Below are positions 1 to 8,368 of a DNA stretch of 37,454 nucleotides, one piece after another (position 1 is the stretch's first letter; every line of letters begins with the position of its first letter). Under the pieces are notes generated by a model, which saw only the letters and a program-made list of their open reading frames with translations, ran no database searches and was not told the DNA's origin. The stretch comes from Gemmatimonadota bacterium (GTDB lineage: Bacteria > Gemmatimonadota > Gemmatimonadetes > Gemmatimonadales > GWC2-71-9), in the NCBI GenBank assembly GCA_003221825.1, contig QHUE01000091.1:1-37454 (forward strand), read 5' to 3'. The position numbers and the translations under genes are program-made.

Positions 1-1
1 G

Positions 2-664
2 TCCACCCCTCAGGTACGGAAGCTCTTTATTCGCAGGCTATTAGCTTGGTATAAGAGGAAGGGCCGCGAACTTCCATGGCGGGAGACCCGCAACCCGTAT
101 GCCATCCTCGTCTCCGAGTTCATGCTCCAGCAGACGCAGGTCAGCCGCGTGCTGGACTATTTCCCGCGCTTCCTGGCGCGGTTTCCGACGATCGACGCGC
201 TTGCTCGCGCGCGACCCAAGGCTGTCATGGAGGAGTGGGACGGGCTCGGCTATTACGCACGCGCGCGCAATCTGCATAAGCTCGCGCGCGAGGTTACACG
301 TCGGCATGACGGCACGTTGCCCGACGACCCTGAGGACCTGCGGACACTCCCCGGTGTCGGCCGGTACACAGCCGGTGCGGTGGCGTGCTTCGCGTATGAA
401 AAGCCGGTGCCAACGGTCGACACGAACGTGAAACGAGTCCTCCAGAGGGTGTTCGCTGCGCGTGATGTCTGGGATTTTGCGACGACGTTGACGCCCAAAA
501 ACGGCAAGCGCGCCTGGAAACTCAATCAAGCGATGATGGAGCTTGGCGCGTTGGTTTGCACGGCGCGCAGCCCGAAGTGCCCAGAGTGTCCCGTCAAAAG
601 TGATTGCCTAGCAGTTCGCTCAATGACCCGAATTCGTAGCCGGCGGACCGTGCGTCCTGGATGA
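2..664 (+). CDS. mutY: A/G-specific adenine DNA glycosylase, MutY type, 5' partial and lacking the C-terminal domain
   Basis: A base-excision repair glycosylase that removes adenine mispaired with oxidised guanine. The frame is open from base 2 with no start codon, so the beginning lies outside the window; LPWRETRNPYAILVSEFMLQQTQ is the usual MutY N-terminal signature (split here: LPWRETRNPY, then MLQQTQ). The helix-hairpin-helix reads LPGVGRYTAGAV and is followed by VDTNVKRVL, which carries the catalytic Asp. Four cysteines spaced C-x6-C-x2-C-x5-C near the end form the 4Fe-4S cluster loop. The protein stops only about 18 residues after the cluster, so the Nudix-like 8-oxoG recognition domain of full-length MutY (about 350 residues in E. 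coli) is absent. The last 71 bases overlap the convergent deacetylase gene. A short MutY/Nth-like clade member, or a frameshift after the cluster, are both possible. Confidence 0.85.
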   Translation, partial: STPQVRKLFIRRLLAWYKRKGRELPWRETRNPYAILVSEFMLQQTQVSRVLDYFPRFLARFPTIDALARARPKAVMEEWDGLGYYARARNLHKLAREVTRRHDGTLPDDPEDLRTLPGVGRYTAGAVACFAYEKPVPTVDTNVKRVLQRVFAARDVWDFATTLTPKNGKRAWKLNQAMMELGALVCTARSPKCPECPVKSDCLAVRSMTRIRSRRTVRPG

Positions 665-1238
665 TGCCGGGCAGGGCGTTGGCGGTCTGCATCCGGTCGC
701 CCTCGGGATCATATCCATCCCCATCGTGCAGCAAGACGATCGCACCCGGTCGCAGCCTCTTCCGCACTCGTCTCCTGATCTCTTCGACTCCTGGTTTGGC
801 GGTGTCGAACACGCCGAATGTCCAACCGAATACCGTATAGGCGAGCTCTCGCGCGGCGGCGCGCAGGTATGGGCTCCGATATCCGTGGGGCGCGCGAAAC
901 GCTCGCGGCCGCTGGCCCGTCGCCCACCCGATCGCGGTGTGCGCCACCTCGAGCTGATGCCGCAGTCGCTGCCGGCTCGCAAAGTGCAGCTTCACATGGT
1001 TGTGCGTGTGGTTGCCGACCAAGTGGCCGGCGCCGGCCACGCGACGCGCAAGCTGGGGATAGCGCCGCACGTGATCCCCGACCATGAAGAACGAGGCGGG
1101 CACGCGCTCGCGCTCGAGCGTCTCGAGGATCGCGTCCGTCGCCCACTCGTTCGGGCCGTCGTCGAACGTGAGATAGATCCGCTGCTTCCTCGGCCCGCGC
1201 TCGACCGAGGGCCCGAAGAACAGATCCATCCCCATCAT
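594..1238 (-). CDS. Polysaccharide deacetylase (NodB homology, CE4)
   Basis: A 214-residue protein made almost entirely of a NodB domain, expected to remove N- or O-acetyl groups from a glycan or glycolipid. The metal site is visible: TFDDGP near residue 22 (catalytic base and metal Asp) and the HTHNH motif near residue 73. Motif 3 reads RAPHG rather than the common RPPYG, and a late LLHDG motif carries the catalytic His. There is no signal peptide, which suggests a cytoplasmic substrate such as a lipid-linked sugar. The start at ATG 1238 overlaps the glycosyltransferase stop by four bases (ATGA), so it is probably translationally coupled and is the last gene of the twelve-gene array. By analogy with GlcNAc-PI de-acetylation it may act on the sugar added by the preceding GT4 enzyme; that is inference. 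Confidence 0.88.
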   Translation of the reverse strand: MMGMDLFFGPSVERGPRKQRIYLTFDDGPNEWATDAILETLERERVPASFFMVGDHVRRYPQLARRVAGAGHLVGNHTHNHVKLHFASRQRLRHQLEVAHTAIGWATGQRPRAFRAPHGYRSPYLRAAARELAYTVFGWTFGVFDTAKPGVEEIRRRVRKRLRPGAIVLLHDGDGYDPEGDRMQTANALPGIIQDARSAGYEFGSLSELLGNHF

Positions 1239-2359
1239 CCCGTCACCCGCCTGTAGACTGCCAGCACCCGCTGCGCCACGAGTGGCCACGCATGGCGCTC
1301 GGCGATGCGCCGTCCCTCCTGCGCCATCGTCCCGCGTCGGTCGGTATCGTCGATCAAGGCATTGACCGCGCGCGCCCAGGCATCGGCGTCGCCCGGCGGC
1401 ACGAACATGGCGTGCGACTGCCCGGCAACATCGCGGAAGGCCGGAATATCCGAGACGACCAGCGGCGTACCGCACGCCATCGCCTCGAGCAGCGTCACAC
1501 CAAAGGAGGCGCGCTTCGTGGGACAGACGTACACGTCGGCGCCGCGGTAGTAATCGGGCCGGTCGCCATTGGCATAGCCTGCGAAGTGCACGCTCGGGCC
1601 CAGCCCCCCCCGCCGGGCGGCCCGCTCCATCCGCGCGCGCCACGGTCCGTCACCGACGACGGTCAGCTTGGCAGCCGGATGGCGCTCGAGAATGCTTGGC
1701 ATCGCCGCAAGCACGGTCCCGAGATCGTTGCGCGGCTCGATGCGTCCGAGCCACAGCAGCTGCGGCGGGCGCTGCTCGAAGCGTCCACTTGCCCGGCCCA
1801 GCCCTGGCCGGAAGAACGTCGTGTCGACGCCGTTGGGAATGACTTCCCAGGGCGCCGTGAGGTAGCGGGCCATCGCTTCCTGGGCGGCGCTGCTGACCGC
1901 GATCGTGGCCGCGTGGCGATCGAGCAGCCGCTGGAACGGCCGGCGCAGGATGCGCAGGGCGATCGAGCGGGGGAACCAGGTGTGAAACGTGGCGACGACC
2001 GGAATGCCTGCCCGCACGGCCGCGCGCGGCGCAACGATCCCGAGCGTGGGATTCAAGCCGCCGTGCACATGCACGATGTCGAAGCGCTCCTTGCGGAACA
2101 GCGCCTCGAGCCGCGCGGTGAGTCGCCAGCCGACGGTAATCCGCGCCACGCCGCCGTTCGCATAGATCACCAGACTCGTCCCTACTCTGCGCACGTGCGG
2201 GGGATCGACGTCACCATTCATGCGCATGTGAGAGGTCACGATCGTCGCATGATGGCCGAGGGCGTCCAACTCCCGGGCGAGATGATGCACGTGCTCGGGT
2301 ACGCCACCGAGCTGCGGGTAGTAGTCCTCCGCGATGAGCGCGACCCGCAGCGGCGTCAT
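1235..2359 (-). CDS. GT4-family glycosyltransferase (PimA/PimB-like)
   Basis: A 374-residue retaining GT-B glycosyltransferase. The N-terminal Rossmann half has the glycine-rich GGVPEHVHHLAREL loop seen in GT4 enzymes that act on lipid or inositol acceptors. The C-terminal donor half has WLGRIEPRND and the acceptor/donor motif ASFGVTLLEAMACGTP. In the family this region is an E-x7-E motif; here the first Glu is Ala (KRASFG), while the second Glu is kept, so donor binding may differ. ATG 2359 overlaps the hydrolase stop by four bases, and its own stop overlaps the deacetylase start. Position next to two CDP-alcohol phosphatidyltransferases and a deacetylase suggests it glycosylates a phospholipid head group at the inner membrane face; the substrate cannot be read from sequence. 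Confidence 0.88.
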   Translation of the reverse strand: MTPLRVALIAEDYYPQLGGVPEHVHHLARELDALGHHATIVTSHMRMNGDVDPPHVRRVGTSLVIYANGGVARITVGWRLTARLEALFRKERFDIVHVHGGLNPTLGIVAPRAAVRAGIPVVATFHTWFPRSIALRILRRPFQRLLDRHAATIAVSSAAQEAMARYLTAPWEVIPNGVDTTFFRPGLGRASGRFEQRPPQLLWLGRIEPRNDLGTVLAAMPSILERHPAAKLTVVGDGPWRARMERAARRGGLGPSVHFAGYANGDRPDYYRGADVYVCPTKRASFGVTLLEAMACGTPLVVSDIPAFRDVAGQSHAMFVPPGDADAWARAVNALIDDTDRRGTMAQEGRRIAERHAWPLVAQRVLAVYRRVTG

Positions 2360-3201
2360 CGCGCCCGCTGCTCCAGTCGCTCGACGGCGGAGACGACGGC
2401 GGCGGGCCGCTCTTCCTGGAGGTAATGCCCCGCGCCCGTCTGGCTGTCCACCTCGAACGACACGATGGAGTGATTCATGAGAGCGACCTCTTGTGGCGGC
2501 ACGTCGCCGTCGTGGTGGGCCGTGCCCACGACGAGCGTGACCGGACACGCGATGTCGCCCAGACGGGGGCCGAGCTTGGTCGGCTCGTGCGCCTGCGACA
2601 TCGCGAGAAAGGTCTTGAGCGTCGCGTCGAAGTTACGCGCCTCCCCGAGGGTGTAGCCCATGACCACGCCGTCGGTCACCCACGATCGGTCGCCCGAGGA
2701 ATCGAGCAGCATGCTGCGGACCTTGCGGCGCACCAGGTTGATTCCGCCGAGCAGCTTGACCCAGGGCAGATAGCGCATGGCGCTCCGGAACGTCGGCGTC
2801 GTTGCCTCTTCCGTGGGCCCGCCCTCGAGCGAGACGATGCCGCGCACCAGGTCGGGCCTATCGACCGCGAGCCGAAACGCGATCGCCGCACCGAGTGAGT
2901 GCGCGAGCACCAGCACCGGTCCCGCGTGCAGCGAATCGAGCACAGCGGCCAGACGATGCGCTTGCGCGGCGAGGGAGTAGTCGGCCTTCAGCGGCCGGCT
3001 CGAGAAGCCGGTGCCGAGCGGCTCGATGACGATCGGGCGAAACCCTTGAGCCGCGAGGAGCGGCACGACCTTCCGGAACGTGAAGGACGCGCCGAACAGG
3101 CCCGGGATGACGGCGACCGGTTTGCCGGTGCCGGCCCATGCCTCGACATGCATCGTCTCTGCCGGCGCCACGACGACGTACGGATGTTGCATGGCCAGCA
3201 T
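2356..3201 (-). CDS. Alpha/beta-fold hydrolase
   Basis: A 281-residue alpha/beta hydrolase. The nucleophile elbow is LAHSLGAA (Ser near residue 104) and the catalytic His is in GAGHYLQEE near the C-terminus. HGxxG-type oxyanion residues are replaced by PGLFGASF. There is no signal peptide, so it is probably cytoplasmic. The start ATG 3201 shares a TAATG junction with the stop of the upstream CDP-alcohol phosphatidyltransferase, and its stop overlaps the GT4 start, so it belongs to the same transcript. Esterase, lipase or thioesterase activity are all possible; in this setting deacylation or acyl remodelling of a lipid is a reasonable guess but not shown. A second in-frame ATG lies three codons downstream. 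Confidence 0.85.
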   Translation of the reverse strand: MLAMQHPYVVVAPAETMHVEAWAGTGKPVAVIPGLFGASFTFRKVVPLLAAQGFRPIVIEPLGTGFSSRPLKADYSLAAQAHRLAAVLDSLHAGPVLVLAHSLGAAIAFRLAVDRPDLVRGIVSLEGGPTEEATTPTFRSAMRYLPWVKLLGGINLVRRKVRSMLLDSSGDRSWVTDGVVMGYTLGEARNFDATLKTFLAMSQAHEPTKLGPRLGDIACPVTLVVGTAHHDGDVPPQEVALMNHSIVSFEVDSQTGAGHYLQEERPAAVVSAVERLEQRAR

Positions 3202-3806
3202 TACGGCGTCCCGAGGCGGGCGGCGCGCGAGGCGACGGTGTTCAGGTCGCCGCCCAGCGCATCCATATCGCGTTGAAAGCGGCAGTCGATGACGAGCAGG
3301 CCGACGACATAAGCGGCGAGATTCACGATGAAGATGATCGAGAAGATCAGGTGATACGGCGCCCAAATCCCGAAGTACAGCGCGAAGCGCTTCACTCCGG
3401 GATCGAGCTTCGAGCGGTCCACGATCGTCGTGAGCAGCAGTACGGCGACCGACGCGAGCACCGCCAGCCGCAGCGAAACGAGCCCGCCCACCGCGCACCC
3501 CAAGAAGATGGCGATCTCCGACGCGCGATCGAGCCACGTGTCGAGCCGGTGGCCGGCCGCGGAGACGAGGCCAAACTGGCGCGCGATGCCGCCGTCGAGA
3601 GCGTCGAGGAGTTGCCCGACGGCCATGAGCACCAGCCCCGGGACGACCCGACCCGTCGCGAATACGGCGGCGGCGGCCGCGCTCACCCAAAACGCGGCCC
3701 ACGTCACCTGATCGGGCGAGAGCCCGAGGGTGACGTGCATGAATCGCAGCACCGGGCGAATGCCGCGGTCTACAGCGGAACCAAGAACAGGAGCAAATTC
3801 ATACAT
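3201..3806 (-). CDS. CDP-alcohol phosphatidyltransferase family protein (first of two)
   Basis: A 201-residue integral membrane enzyme that transfers a phosphatidyl or phospho-alcohol group from a CDP-activated donor to an alcohol. The full family signature is present: DALDGGIAR, eight residues, then GHRLDTWLD, giving the four metal-binding Asp residues at standard spacing. Several hydrophobic helices surround it. The start ATG 3806 lies 37 bases inside the upstream membrane gene. A second, unrelated-looking member of the same superfamily sits 3 kb upstream in the same array (6211-7062), which implies two distinct CDP-alcohol reactions in one pathway, for example making a phosphodiester and then a phospholipid. 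Substrate unknown. Confidence 0.88.
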   Translation of the reverse strand: MYEFAPVLGSAVDRGIRPVLRFMHVTLGLSPDQVTWAAFWVSAAAAAVFATGRVVPGLVLMAVGQLLDALDGGIARQFGLVSAAGHRLDTWLDRASEIAIFLGCAVGGLVSLRLAVLASVAVLLLTTIVDRSKLDPGVKRFALYFGIWAPYHLIFSIIFIVNLAAYVVGLLVIDCRFQRDMDALGGDLNTVASRAARLGTP

Positions 3807-4207
3807 AAGAGGACCACGATGAGAATGGCTTCCTTCGCTTTATCGGACACTCCGACCAAAAACCCCTGCGTGACGAGCGGCGAGTAGGGATACCACGGCA
3901 TCTTTTCGTAGCCGACGCTGTAATCCATCGCCAGGTGAATAAGAAAGAACAGCGCGGGCACCCACGTCCCGAGGAAAAAGCACAGCGGCACGATCCACAA
4001 CAGTGCGACAGGCTCCTGCAGTGACGTCCGCCAGTAATAACCGAGCTGCCTCCGGCGGCCAATCGCGCGCAGGTAAAAGGGGGCTTTGATCGCGTGATCG
4101 ATATCCACGCCGACGCCGAATACGTAGGCGAGCACGGCGTCGCTCCCCGTAAGCTTCAGGACTCGTACGCCGAGGGTGGTCGCGAGCGCGTGGGTGACGA
4201 TCGTCAT
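3770..4207 (-). CDS. Small membrane protein resembling YdjM-type metal-dependent hydrolases
   Basis: A 145-residue, strongly hydrophobic protein. It begins MTIVTHAL and carries VDIDHAIK near residue 36 and a later LIHLAMDYS. Paired His/Asp motifs of this sort next to membrane helices are typical of the YdjM-like membrane metal-dependent hydrolase family, so metal binding is likely. The reaction is unknown. ATG 4207 overlaps the stop of the flippase-like gene by four bases, and the 3' end overlaps the next gene by 37 bases. It may be a membrane phospholipase-like or accessory subunit of the head-group pathway. The family assignment is from motif pattern only. Confidence 0.72.
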   Translation of the reverse strand: MTIVTHALATTLGVRVLKLTGSDAVLAYVFGVGVDIDHAIKAPFYLRAIGRRRQLGYYWRTSLQEPVALLWIVPLCFFLGTWVPALFFLIHLAMDYSVGYEKMPWYPYSPLVTQGFLVGVSDKAKEAILIVVLLCMNLLLFLVPL

Positions 4208-5229
4208 TCTGAACGGGCGGCAGGGGCGGTAGGGGCGGCAATGGGTCGCGGCGCTCCTACGGCCCAGATCAGCAGCAGCCCCGCCGCGATCCACGCGAAG
4301 TCGCGCACGCGACCGACGATCGACGTGTACAGACCGAGCTGGGGATCGAGCCCGAAGAGCTTGAAGAGGAGATAGTACGCACCCTCCCGGGCGCCAATCT
4401 CGAACGGCACCAGGAACAGGACGTTGCCCGCAATCGCCTCGAGCCCACCGATGGTAAAGGCAAGCAGGTAGCTGAGCCCGAACCCCAGGCTGGCGACGAT
4501 GAGCACCAGCTCGAGCATGAAGATGCAGCGGCTCAGATACTCGAGCAGGATCGCCTGGACAAAACGACCCGGCTGGCGGTGATAGAACTCCGTGATCTGC
4601 TCATCCAGCTCGACGAGCAGCGCGCGCTTGGGCTCGAGCGCGCCGCCCAGCCGGCGCAGGAGCGGGACCCGATTCAGCCAATTCAGGATCCGCTCGAGCA
4701 CGCCGCTGCGGTGGGCCGACACGAACAGCGCGATGATGCCGACGAGCACCAGCGCCACGACACCCAGGCTGGCGAACACCGCCGTCGGCGTCTCGCGCGG
4801 CAATAACGCAAACGCGAGACCGACCGCCGTGAACCAGACGAGTACGTAGGTGAACGAATGCAGCATGCGATGCAGGATCACGGAGCCGGCGGCGCGTCGT
4901 TTCCCGAGCCACGGCGCGAGCGCCGCGACCCGAAACGGCTCACCGCCGGCGTTGATCAACGGCGTGAGAAAGTTCAGCGCGCCGGCGGAGATCAGCACGG
5001 CGTAGGTGCGCCAGAACGACGGCCGGTTGGAGTCTCCCATCGTCAGCTGCCAGGCGAGCGCGCTACAGGCGTATACGAGCGCGTACAACAACACGATCGG
5101 GATGAACATCCAGCCCGTACGTGTAGCATCGGACACGAGCCGGCCGACGCCGATGCGTGCGATGAGATAGCCGAACACGGCCGCGCCGAGCAGAAACAAG
5201 GCAAGCTGCAACCGCCGGGGCGAGCTCAT
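4204..5229 (-). CDS. Flippase-like membrane protein (lysylphosphatidylglycerol synthase TM-region family)
   Basis: A 341-residue polytopic protein of the UPF0104/LPG-synthase transmembrane type, the fold that flips modified phospholipids in MprF. Features seen are about eight hydrophobic helices, the INAGGEPFRV segment around residue 92 and the FLVPFEIGAREGAYY segment near residue 275, both characteristic of the family. It lacks the cytosolic aminoacyl-transferase domain, so it is probably the translocase only. ATG 5229 overlaps the oxidoreductase stop by four bases. The C-terminus is a low-complexity Pro/Ala tail encoded by GGGGCGGY-type repeats near 4208-4240. In this operon it is the natural candidate to flip the finished lipid to the outer leaflet (inference). 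Confidence 0.85.
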   Translation of the reverse strand: MSSPRRLQLALFLLGAAVFGYLIARIGVGRLVSDATRTGWMFIPIVLLYALVYACSALAWQLTMGDSNRPSFWRTYAVLISAGALNFLTPLINAGGEPFRVAALAPWLGKRRAAGSVILHRMLHSFTYVLVWFTAVGLAFALLPRETPTAVFASLGVVALVLVGIIALFVSAHRSGVLERILNWLNRVPLLRRLGGALEPKRALLVELDEQITEFYHRQPGRFVQAILLEYLSRCIFMLELVLIVASLGFGLSYLLAFTIGGLEAIAGNVLFLVPFEIGAREGAYYLLFKLFGLDPQLGLYTSIVGRVRDFAWIAAGLLLIWAVGAPRPIAAPTAPAARSE

Positions 5230-6227
5230 GCAACTGCAGCATACGAGGCCTCGAGCACCGCCGCGACCTGGGCGATATCGGCCATCGGGCGGGCGCGGTC
5301 ACCCGAATCGAGCGTGGTCGCGAAATCGTGAAACAGCCCGGCAAACCAGGTCGCGTACGCGGACTTGTCGAGATCGGCGGTATGGTCGAACGACTCCATC
5401 TGGCCGCCCTGCTCGAGCGTCAGGATGCCGCCGCTCCAGGTGATACTGCCGCGCTCGCCGATAAACCGGATCTCCGTCTCCCGTCGCCGCGCCGCCCAGG
5501 TGAGAAACATCGTCGCCATTCGATCGGGATACGAGAACACCAGCTGCGCCGTGTCTTCGACGTCGTAGCCGCCGTGGCGCAGGCGACCGGTCCACGCGCG
5601 CACCGCTTGCGGCGGCCCCGCGACGTCGAGGAGCTCGTAGACGAGGTGGGTACCGTGATCGAGGAGCACGCCGCCACGCCCGGCGGCGCGCCGGCCCCGC
5701 CACGGGACGTCGTCCCTGCCGGCGCCGGGATCGGCCGCGAGCCGATAGACCCGGAACTCCGCGAGATGCCAGCGGCCGATCACACCTTCGTCCAGCCAGC
5801 GTTTCACGCGCAGCCACACCGGATTGAAGCGGTACTGGTGACAGGGCATCACGACGCGACCCGCCTCGTGCGCCGCCGCGGCCAGGGTCGCGGCCTCGGC
5901 GCGGTTCACCGCCACCGGCTTCTCGCACAGGACGTGGTAGCCCTGCGACAGGCCCCAGAGCGATAGCTCCAGGTGCGATGCCGTCGGCGTGCAGATGTCC
6001 ACGAAGTCGATCGGACCGAGGTCGGCGAGCTGCTCGGGACGGGATAATAGAGGAATGCCGAGGAACGTCGACGGCGCCGACATCGCTTCCTCCACGATGC
6101 CGACGATGCGCAGCCGGGAGGCCACCTTCGGATCCGACTGGAACGCAGGGAGATGCCCGGAGCGCGCGATCCCGCCGAGCCCGAGCAGGACACCGCGATA
6201 GACCCGGGCGTCAGGCGAGCTGTGCAT
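5226..6227 (-). CDS. Gfo/Idh/MocA-family NAD(P)-dependent oxidoreductase
   Basis: A 333-residue dehydrogenase of the glucose-fructose/inositol dehydrogenase family. The N-terminal nucleotide-binding fold has GLGGIARSGH near residue 16, and CEKPVAVNRAEA carries the conserved EKP of the family around residue 101. The catalytic-domain helix has LLDHGTHLVYELLD, where the His is the usual proton relay. Members oxidise a sugar or cyclitol hydroxyl to a ketone, a step that often precedes transamination; the class III aminotransferase two genes upstream fits that order. ATG 6227 lies 17 bases inside the upstream phosphatidyltransferase gene. Substrate unknown; inositol-type or UDP/CDP-sugar substrates are both possible. 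Confidence 0.9.
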   Translation of the reverse strand: MHSSPDARVYRGVLLGLGGIARSGHLPAFQSDPKVASRLRIVGIVEEAMSAPSTFLGIPLLSRPEQLADLGPIDFVDICTPTASHLELSLWGLSQGYHVLCEKPVAVNRAEAATLAAAAHEAGRVVMPCHQYRFNPVWLRVKRWLDEGVIGRWHLAEFRVYRLAADPGAGRDDVPWRGRRAAGRGGVLLDHGTHLVYELLDVAGPPQAVRAWTGRLRHGGYDVEDTAQLVFSYPDRMATMFLTWAARRRETEIRFIGERGSITWSGGILTLEQGGQMESFDHTADLDKSAYATWFAGLFHDFATTLDSGDRARPMADIAQVAAVLEASYAAVA

Positions 6228-7062
6228 GGAATTTTGGCTCGCGCTCGTGCGCCAGAATGAGGAAGATCAGCACGACGTTCAGCGGCCCCACGACGATCCA
6301 GCAATAGGCGGCCGGCCAGTGCGGCACGGCGGTGAGGGCCAGGAGCAGGAAGCGAATGTTCTGCGCGATCCAGGCGCAGCCCCGCACCACCCAGCGCTGC
6401 CGCTCGGCCCATGAGCGGCGCAGCGACTCCGGCACATCGCGTCCCGACAGCGAGCGCGCGAGGGCCGTCGTGCGCGGGAACAGCCAGGCCTGGCGCCGGG
6501 TGTAGTCGCCGTAGATCCAGGAGGTGATCCGCTCCCAGATCGATTCCGCTCCGCGGATCTCCGCCGGCTCGGCAACGTCCAGCTCGCCGCCTGCACCGAT
6601 CGCGAAATGCAGATACGCCTGGCGGATGAAATCGGCCGCGGCGGCCTGGTAGGAGTGCGACAACAGCGCCGCAATCGCCAGCGCCGGCCCTTCCCAACCC
6701 CACCCGGCGGCATACAGCCGCGCCGCGAGGTGCCCGTACAGACTGATGAAGCGGCCGCTATCGGCCAGGCCATCGAGGATTCTGCCCATGCGGGTGGACG
6801 TGCCGCGCAGGCGCGCGAGCTGCCCGTCCACGCTGTCCAAGACATCGGAGGCGATGAAGAGCAGCACGCCGGCGGCGTTGACCCACGCGGTGCGGTACCA
6901 GAACAGGTGACCCGCGACGACCCCGAGCACGAGGCTCGCGAGCGTCACCGCATCAGGAGAGATCCGCGTCGGCAGCAGGGCCTTCGCAATGCGCCACCCG
7001 ACCGGCCTGAAGAACCGCCGGTCGGCCCATTCTTCGACGACGGGCCCTTTACTGGCGTACAC
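6211..7062 (-). CDS. CDP-alcohol phosphatidyltransferase family protein (second, larger)
   Basis: A 283-residue membrane enzyme with a complete signature: DSVDGQLAR, eight residues, then GRILDGLAD. Hydrophobic helices follow on both sides, with a cytosolic stretch around residues 160-215. Length and the N-terminal extension resemble the catalytic half of bifunctional inositol-phosphate cytidylyltransferase/phosphotransferases more than phosphatidylglycerol-phosphate synthases. That comparison is from memory of family architecture. A separate nucleotidyltransferase is encoded three genes upstream (9195-9911), which could supply the CDP-activated donor. It starts 14 bases inside the aminotransferase gene. 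Confidence 0.87.
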   Translation of the reverse strand: MYASKGPVVEEWADRRFFRPVGWRIAKALLPTRISPDAVTLASLVLGVVAGHLFWYRTAWVNAAGVLLFIASDVLDSVDGQLARLRGTSTRMGRILDGLADSGRFISLYGHLAARLYAAGWGWEGPALAIAALLSHSYQAAAADFIRQAYLHFAIGAGGELDVAEPAEIRGAESIWERITSWIYGDYTRRQAWLFPRTTALARSLSGRDVPESLRRSWAERQRWVVRGCAWIAQNIRFLLLALTAVPHWPAAYCWIVVGPLNVVLIFLILAHEREPKFHAQLA

Positions 7063-8368
7063 GCGCGCTCGCTTCTTCGAGCACTGCCTTCATGGTGGCG
7101 AGCGCTTCCATCGCCTGCTCGTCGGTGATGACGAGCGGCGGGTTGATCCGTACTTCGGGGTTGTAAATCATCGCGATCACGCCGCGCGCGAGCAACGTGT
7201 CGAAGACCCAACGCGTGATCTTCTTGTCGAGCAGCTTGCGTGTCCCGGGCACGACCAGATCCATGCCGAGCATGAGCCCGCGGCCGCGCACGTCGCTGAC
7301 GATGGGGATCTCGTCTTCCCAAGAGCGCATCTCCTCGAGCATCAACGCTCCTGTTCGACGACTGTGTTCGACGAGTTGTTCTTCTACGATTGTTTGTATT
7401 GTCACGTGCGCCGCGGCCGCCGCGAGCGGGTTGCCGCCGTAGCTCGACGAGCTGCCGCTCGGATTCGCCCACGGCTTGGAGAACGCGATCGGCTCGCGAA
7501 TCACGATGCCGCTGACGGGGAAGCCGCCGCCGAACCCCTTGCCGACGAGCAGCACGTCGGGCACGACGTTGTCGTGCTCCACGGCAAACATTTTTCCCGT
7601 CCGCCCGAAGCCGGTGATCATCTCGTCGCAGATGAGCAGCGCGCCGATTTCCGTGGCGAGGGCCCGCAGCTCCCGCAGGTAGCCGGGGGGCGGGATGACG
7701 TTGCCGGCCGTCCCCTGCACCGGCTCGACGATGATCGCGGCGATGTCGTTCGTCGTCTCGAGCGCGATCTTGGACCGCACGAAATCGACGCAGTGCCACT
7801 CGCACGACGGGAACGTCTTGCCGAACGCGCAGCGCGCGCAGGCGGCGTACGGAGTCGAGTAGTTGCCGGGAGCCAGCGGCCCGAGGCCGTGCTTGAAGCT
7901 GCCCGACAAGAGCGGCAGGACTCCACCCGTCTTGCCGTGGAATCCGCCCCAGAATCCCATCATTTCGTGCCGGCCCGTGGCGGCTTTCGCGAGCCGCACC
8001 GCCGCTTCGACCGCCTCCGCACCGCTCGAGTAGAGCTGCGTGCGGTTCAAGTCGCCGGGCGCGAGCCCCGCGATCAGTTTCACCAGCGCCGCGCGATGCT
8101 CCGACGTGAAGCTCCCCACGTGCACGCGCTCCAGCTGCCGCGTCATCTCGGCGACGTAGCGCGGATGCGCATAGCCGAGGCTCGCGACGCCGACGCCGGC
8201 GAGCAGATCCACGTAGCGATTGCCGTCTATGTCCCACAGTACGGCGCCCTCGCCGCGATCCATGCACAGCTTGCTGAAGAGGGCGACGCTCTGCGTGCCC
8301 GGTGCGAGATACTGCGCCTCGAGCTCGAAGATGCGCTGCGATTCTGATTGGGTGACGAGATCGATCAT
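7049..8368 (-). CDS. Class III PLP-dependent aminotransferase
   Basis: A 439-residue aminotransferase of the GABA/ornithine/acetylornithine type. Seen: SGAEAVEAAVRLAK (PLP phosphate site), ICDEMITGFGRTGK (Asp that contacts the pyridine nitrogen), and VGKGFGGGFP with the Schiff-base Lys. A cysteine-containing loop (ACARCAFGKTFPSCEWHC) lies near residue 180; similar cysteine-containing loops occur in GABA-type members. Nothing suggests inactivation. It is coupled to the ATP-grasp gene by ATGA at 8365-8368. Within the array it could aminate the keto intermediate produced by the Gfo/Idh/MocA enzyme or produce an amino alcohol for head-group use; a simple amino-acid role cannot be ruled out. Confidence 0.9.
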   Translation of the reverse strand: MIDLVTQSESQRIFELEAQYLAPGTQSVALFSKLCMDRGEGAVLWDIDGNRYVDLLAGVGVASLGYAHPRYVAEMTRQLERVHVGSFTSEHRAALVKLIAGLAPGDLNRTQLYSSGAEAVEAAVRLAKAATGRHEMMGFWGGFHGKTGGVLPLLSGSFKHGLGPLAPGNYSTPYAACARCAFGKTFPSCEWHCVDFVRSKIALETTNDIAAIIVEPVQGTAGNVIPPPGYLRELRALATEIGALLICDEMITGFGRTGKMFAVEHDNVVPDVLLVGKGFGGGFPVSGIVIREPIAFSKPWANPSGSSSSYGGNPLAAAAAHVTIQTIVEEQLVEHSRRTGALMLEEMRSWEDEIPIVSDVRGRGLMLGMDLVVPGTRKLLDKKITRWVFDTLLARGVIAMIYNPEVRINPPLVITDEQAMEALATMKAVLEEASARVRQ

